Positions 6,705 to 9,569 of a stretch of DNA of 9,569 nt are shown here, in pieces. The notes beneath the pieces are model-generated. The model saw nothing but the letters and a program-made list of their open reading frames with translations, was not told the origin of the DNA and did no database searches. The position numbers and the translations under genes are program-made. How positions within the stretch are numbered: the first letter of the stretch is position 1; each line of letters begins with the position of its first letter. Origin of the DNA: Clostridia bacterium (GTDB lineage: Bacteria; Bacillota; Clostridia; Oscillospirales; CAG-272); the NCBI GenBank assembly GCA_017420845.1, contig JAFQOC010000284.1, positions 1 through 9,569 of the forward strand, written 5' to 3'.

Positions 6705-7777
6705 GCTACGAATGCGAAAGGGACGCGGGTGTCAGCTCCTCCTTCGCGCGGCTGAAAAAGGAGCTGGGTGTATGGGGGGGCTTGAACCACGCCCCCATCA
6801 GCGGAACGTTGGAGCTCACGCCCTACTGCAATCTGAGCTGTCCCATGTGCTATATTCATCTGGATCCCGTCCGAGCCGCCGGGCAGGGCAAGCATCTGAC
6901 GGGGGCGCAGTGGCTGGAGATCCTGCGCCAGGCGGCAGAGATAGGCACCTTTCTGGTGACGGTTACCGGAGGCGAGCCATTTCTGCATCCCGATTTCTGG
7001 GATATCTATGAGGGCATTATCAGATTGGGCATCCTTCCCGTGATCTATACCAACGGTTGCCTCATTGACGAGGGGATCGTGGAGCGTCTTAAGGCCTATC
7101 CGCCTCATAGCATGAAGATCTCTGTTTACGGGGCAAGCGACGAAACCTACGAGGCCATGTGCGGCGTGAAGAAGGGCTTTACCCGACTGTCCCACGCCAT
7201 CGACCTTCTGAAGGAAGCGGGACTCCCCTTCTACACCACCAGCACCGTGGTTCGCGAGAATGCCCACGACCTCTGCGCCATGTATAAATTTGCCGCCGAA
7301 AAGCGAATTCCCTTTGAGCATACCTTTGCGGTGACGGGAACTCAGCGCGACGCCCTGTCCAATCCTCACGCCTCACGGATCCGTTCCTCGGAGATGGTCT
7401 GGAGGCTGGAAACGCTGGAGAAGGAGATACGTCCCGCCACCGACAAGGCCTTCGCCTTCTGCTCGGGCTACGGTACCTCCTTCCATGTCTCCTGGAACGG
7501 ACGGCTGGGCTACTGCACCTTCGCCACCAAGCCCTGCGTACCGTTGACAGATCCCATTGATTTCCCCGCGGCGTGGAGAGAGCTGCTCCGCCTGACCGGG
7601 GACATCCGAGTCCCTCCCGAGTGTGCGGACTGCGAGTGGTTCATGTTCTGCAAGCGTTGCCCCGGACTCCTTTGCTCCGAGAGCGGCGAGCCCGATCAGG
7701 TCAGCCCTGCCTTCTGCCAACAGGCAGAGGAGCTGTATCGGATCTATCAGCAGAAAAAGGCAGAGGCGGTAGGATAA
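6701..7777 (+). CDS. Radical SAM/SPASM peptide-modifying enzyme
   Basis: A 358-residue radical SAM enzyme, expected to use a [4Fe-4S] cluster and S-adenosylmethionine to make a radical-based modification, here probably a crosslink or epimerisation on the small proteins encoded downstream. The canonical CxxxCxxC is C43-C47-C50 (TPYCNLSCPMCY), and the SAM-binding GGEP lies at 90-93. The C-terminal half carries a SPASM domain: C254-x12-G267-x4-C272, then C308-x2-C311-x5-C317-x2-C320, C325 and C339. This is the SPASM spacing except that the C317-C320 gap is x2 rather than the usual x3. The domain normally holds two auxiliary Fe-S clusters. The ATG overlaps the stop of the PqqD-like gene by 4 nt (ATGA). 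The protein has no fused recognition domain, which explains the need for the separate PqqD partner. The reaction type (thioether, C-C, epimerisation) cannot be read from the sequence. Confidence 0.92.
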   Translation: MSYECERDAGVSSSFARLKKELGVWGGLNHAPISGTLELTPYCNLSCPMCYIHLDPVRAAGQGKHLTGAQWLEILRQAAEIGTFLVTVTGGEPFLHPDFWDIYEGIIRLGILPVIYTNGCLIDEGIVERLKAYPPHSMKISVYGASDETYEAMCGVKKGFTRLSHAIDLLKEAGLPFYTTSTVVRENAHDLCAMYKFAAEKRIPFEHTFAVTGTQRDALSNPHASRIRSSEMVWRLETLEKEIRPATDKAFAFCSGYGTSFHVSWNGRLGYCTFATKPCVPLTDPIDFPAAWRELLRLTGDIRVPPECADCEWFMFCKRCPGLLCSESGEPDQVSPAFCQQAEELYRIYQQKKAEAVG

Positions 7778-7828
7778 ACGGGGATAACGGGCGCGCCGGA
7801 TCACCGAGTGGATCCTGCTGCCCTGTCA

Positions 7829-7856
7829 CATCCTCATAAAACGCGGATGATTTTTT
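7829..7856 (+). terminator. Weak hairpin with U-tract ahead of the first small protein gene
   Basis: CATCC (7829-7833) pairs with GGATG (7845-7849) around an 11-nt loop, and a TTTTTT run follows at 7851-7856. The stem is only 5 bp, so termination would be partial at best. It could mark a 3' end for the enzyme mRNA. The stretch 7778-7896 otherwise holds no gene, and I see no convincing promoter in it. Confidence 0.3.
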
Positions 7857-7896
7857 ACGATCATACAGAGTCTGATTTTGAGAAAGGAGAAACGAT

Positions 7897-8223
7897 ATGC
7901 GAAAGAATTATGTAAAGCCCGCGGGCAACAAGGTTCTGCTTCGGATGGACGAGAACATCGCGCTGTCTCTGGGGTTCATTGACACAATTTACGAGTTCAC
8001 CCTCCAGTATACCTTCCGTAACAACGGCAAGTTCATTAAGGACACCCAGCTGGCGGCTTCCAATACCGGTTGGGGAAGCGAGGTGGATGCCACCCTGGAT
8101 CTCTTGAAGCTTGTGGATGCCATTGTGGACAGCGTGGATGCCGGTCTGAGTTTTACGGGCTACGAGAACTGTAACGCGAACACAGGGGCTTCGACTGCTG
8201 CCGCGATGACTGTCCCCGTGTAG
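7897..8223 (+). CDS. Candidate RiPP precursor A
   Basis: A 108-residue small protein with no family name I can give. The start is fixed by AGGAGA (7885-7890) 6 nt before the ATG, one of the best ribosome sites in the window and suited to a highly made precursor. Residues 1-25 contain YVKPAG (5-10) and MDENIALS (17-24), which the neighbouring small protein repeats. A YxxP motif is known in lasso-peptide leaders as part of the contact with PqqD-like recognition domains, so this end is probably the leader. The middle is mixed, with an amphipathic segment at about 62-84 (SEVDATLDLLKLVDAIVDS). The end has TGYENC (87-92) and a small-residue tail rich in A, T and N. C92 is the only cysteine. It follows the radical SAM gene by 119 nt. 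No signal peptide or membrane segment is seen. The extent of any mature core is unknown. Confidence 0.75.
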   Translation: MRKNYVKPAGNKVLLRMDENIALSLGFIDTIYEFTLQYTFRNNGKFIKDTQLAASNTGWGSEVDATLDLLKLVDAIVDSVDAGLSFTGYENCNANTGASTAAAMTVPV

Positions 8224-8276
8224 AGGGGCTTCGCGAAAAACGAATACCTCCCGGTGTGACCGCGAGGAAGCAAACG

Positions 8277-8397
8277 CGGCATTGTACCAATGCCGGATGG
8301 GCGCGCTTTGTCGATTTTGCCTTTGGGTAGACTGTGGAAAACACAGCGATCCCATCCGACAGAGCCTGCCCCAATTCCGAAAGAAAGGAAGCTTTCG
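8277..8397 (+). other. Structured spacer between the two small protein genes
   Basis: The 187-nt gap 8224-8410 is longer than needed inside an operon and can fold in several ways. CGGCATT/AATGCCG (8277-8283 with 8289-8295) is a 7-bp hairpin. CGGATGGG/CCCATCCG (8294-8301 with 8351-8358) is a perfect 8-bp inverted repeat enclosing CTGTG/CACAG (8332-8336 with 8342-8346). CGAAAG/CTTTCG (8378-8383 with 8392-8397) puts a ribosome-site-like AAAGGAAG in its loop. No U-tract follows the first two stems. It may set mRNA processing or the expression ratio of the two precursors. I see no convincing gene or promoter here. Confidence 0.4.
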
Positions 8398-8410
8398 CAA
8401 GGCGAGAGCT

Positions 8411-8725
8411 ATGGTCAGAAAAATGAAGAAGACGTACGTTAGACCCGTGGGCGCGAGCGTTGTTTTCGCGATGAACGAGAACATTGCCGCTTCCTTCAGC
8501 TCGGGTCATCTGGGCTACATCAACGATCTGGACGTTATGGGGAAAAGCTGCAATAAGCTTTTGGCCCACACCGGTATCGACAGCCAGATCGTGGGGGAGA
8601 TCACAGGAACGGGGGATCTGATCACCTCGGTGATTGCCATCCGCGAGACCATCGGCAACGACGCGTTTGAGGCTGTCATCGCTGAGATCGAGTCAACCGG
8701 TGACTGGAGCTGCTGGAGGAAGTAA
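8411..8725 (+). CDS. Candidate RiPP precursor B, homologue of precursor A
   Basis: A 104-residue small protein (100 if read from the ATG at 8423). AAGG at 8399-8402 is 8 nt before the ATG at 8411, which favours that start; alignment with precursor A matches the ATG at 8423 better, so the first four residues are uncertain. Numbered from 8423, residues 1-25 agree with precursor A at 13 positions, including Y5, V6, P8, G10, M17, E19, N20, I21, A22 and S24. The end has TGDWSC (92-97) then WRK, matching TGYENC of precursor A. Cysteines are at 43 and 97. The middle (SSGHLGYINDLDVMGKSC) differs strongly from precursor A. A C-terminal Cys flanked by Trp residues is a plausible site for radical chemistry. 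The stop lies 4 nt before the kinase-like gene, whose ribosome site GGAGG overlaps the last codons, so the two are translated together. Confidence 0.75.
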   Translation: MVRKMKKTYVRPVGASVVFAMNENIAASFSSGHLGYINDLDVMGKSCNKLLAHTGIDSQIVGEITGTGDLITSVIAIRETIGNDAFEAVIAEIESTGDWSCWRK

Positions 8726-8729
8726 TTAC

Positions 8730-9548
8730 ATGGGTGTCTACTGTTTGATTGCCGATCAGATAGTCCGGATAGCAGATGGCCGCTTGGGTCGTCTGCTATT
8801 TGACTTTAGGATTTCCGACGAGGCTGTCGTGGACGAAAAACAGGTGCTGTGTCATGTGTATGTGGGGGAGGCCGCCCGTATCCACGGTGTTCGCTGCTTT
8901 CATGCCTGTCATCCTGTGGCCCATGCCTTTATCAACGATCTGGATCCCTTCGGCGTTCTCATGACCGACGAGGGCTATGAGCACATGACCGTCTGTAACC
9001 CTCGGGAGGAGAATCTGGCGGATACCATGCTGGTGGGTGTCTATTCCTGCCTCATCCCCCATAAGACGGTCTTTGCCCACGCCGCCCTGATCGCCCTGCC
9101 AGACTATGGAGGCATTCTGTTCATTGGTGACTCAGGGGTAGGGAAGACCACCCAGGCGAGGCTTTGGGCGAGGCATCGGGGGGCATCTGTTCTCAACGGG
9201 GACAAGGTGTTTTTGGCACTTCGCCCCGAAGCTCCCGAGCAGGTTCTGGCCTACGGCAGTCCCTGGACAGGCTCCTCTCCCTACCGCGTTAACGGAAAGG
9301 TTCCCCTGCGTGCCATCGTGTCCCTGGTCCGCCGCGATACCTGCTTGGTTCGGCGGCTGTCCGAAACAGAGGCCATGGGGGCATTCGTCTCTCGGATCTA
9401 TATACCCGCATGGGACGGGGGGCTGACCCAAGCCGTGATGGATACCATCCACACCATGCTACCGTTGACTCCTGTTTTCGAAATGAGCTGTCGACCCGAC
9501 GTCTCCGCCGTGGAGATGCTGGAGCGCACCGTACTTGATCAGGCTTGA
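8730..9548 (+). CDS. HPr-kinase-like P-loop protein
   Basis: A 272-residue protein resembling the C-terminal kinase domain of HPr kinase/phosphorylase and the small HprK-related kinases found in peptide-modification clusters. Walker A GDSGVGKTT lies at 133-141 (ILFIGDSGVGKTTQARLW), followed by VLNGDK (154-159), which sits where HprK-like proteins carry a conserved acidic motif. The first 110 residues form a beta-rich part of unknown role, and no HPr partner is present. GGAGG at 8715-8719, 10 nt upstream inside the end of precursor B, supports this start. HprK-like enzymes phosphorylate the C-terminal serine of some lasso precursors, and HprK-related kinases pair with PqqD-like chaperones in other bacteria. 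A kinase acting on Ser/Thr of precursors A or B is therefore a reasonable inference, not shown. It could instead be an inactive ATP-binding scaffold. Confidence 0.78.
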   Translation: MGVYCLIADQIVRIADGRLGRLLFDFRISDEAVVDEKQVLCHVYVGEAARIHGVRCFHACHPVAHAFINDLDPFGVLMTDEGYEHMTVCNPREENLADTMLVGVYSCLIPHKTVFAHAALIALPDYGGILFIGDSGVGKTTQARLWARHRGASVLNGDKVFLALRPEAPEQVLAYGSPWTGSSPYRVNGKVPLRAIVSLVRRDTCLVRRLSETEAMGAFVSRIYIPAWDGGLTQAVMDTIHTMLPLTPVFEMSCRPDVSAVEMLERTVLDQA

Positions 9549-9561
9549 GGGAGGCTCCCCC

Positions 9562-9569
9562 ATGAAAGA
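9562..9569 (+). CDS. Start of a further gene, cut by the window edge
   Basis: An ATG at 9562 follows GAGGGAGG (9547-9554) by 7 nt and comes 13 nt after the stop of the kinase-like gene. Only Met-Lys and part of a third codon are visible. Tight spacing and a strong ribosome site suggest the operon continues; a peptidase, second kinase-type gene or further modification enzyme would be informative. Confidence 0.5.

Noticed and set aside
8282..8410. Cysteine-rich reading frame joined in front of precursor B, resembling a small Cys-rich peptide
   Set aside because: The four cysteines are suggestive, but there is no ribosome site at the TTG, precursor A has no such extension, and RNA helices explain the sequence better.
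6429..9548. Lasso peptide cluster
   Set aside because: PqqD-like protein, YxxP leader motif and HprK-like kinase are shared with some lasso clusters, but there is no asparagine-synthetase-like cyclase or transglutaminase-like protease, and a SPASM radical SAM enzyme is present instead.
1..9569. CRISPR array, insertion sequence, tRNA or rRNA gene, prophage
   Set aside because: No regularly spaced repeats, transposase, integrase or RNA-gene signatures were seen on either strand.

Overview
The window looks like chromosomal DNA from a fairly GC-rich, Gram-positive anaerobe of the class Clostridia, probably a gut Oscillospirales/Ruminococcaceae-type organism. This is inferred from strong AGGAGG-type ribosome binding sites, sigma-A promoters with an extended -10, Clostridia-like gene families, and a GC-rich hairpin repeat of a type common between genes in this group. 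All supported genes are on the + strand.

Region 1 (1-366) has no gene. It holds a run of four short hairpins (101-184), then a near-consensus promoter (306-334) and an ideal Shine-Dalgarno site for the first gene. Region 2 (367-4350) is one large secreted multidomain glycoside hydrolase of the GH2 type. It has a signal peptide, a discoidin (F5/8 C) domain, CBM-like beta modules, a GH2 core, a T/E/P linker with a 21-bp tandem duplication, and a C-terminal hydrophobic, basic tail preceded by a GCxS motif.

Region 3 (4323-4615) is the control region of the next unit. A perfect palindrome and a near-perfect promoter (TTGACA, 17 nt, TATACT) overlap the end of the hydrolase gene. They drive a structured RNA of about 185 nt that ends in a strong intrinsic terminator 48 nt before the next start codon. 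This looks like an attenuated leader or a stand-alone small RNA, and I could not match it to a known riboswitch.

Region 4 (4616-9569) is a compact co-directional gene set that I read as a RiPP-type peptide-modification operon. Its order is: an ABC exporter (TMD-NBD, no peptidase domain), a discrete PqqD-like peptide-binding protein, a radical SAM/SPASM enzyme overlapping it by 4 nt, two homologous small proteins of about 100 aa, an HPr-kinase-like P-loop protein, and the first codons of another gene at the right edge. The two small proteins share an N-terminal YVxPxG...MxENIAxS block and a C-terminal TGxxxC motif. In the proposed pathway, the PqqD-like protein binds the YxxP leader region and presents the peptide to the radical SAM enzyme. 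The kinase may add phosphate, and the ABC protein exports the product. No lasso cyclase, lanthipeptide synthetase or leader peptidase is visible here. The combination of a SPASM enzyme, a free PqqD-like domain, an HprK-like kinase and long paired precursors matches no characterised RiPP class I can name, and it is the most interesting content of the window.
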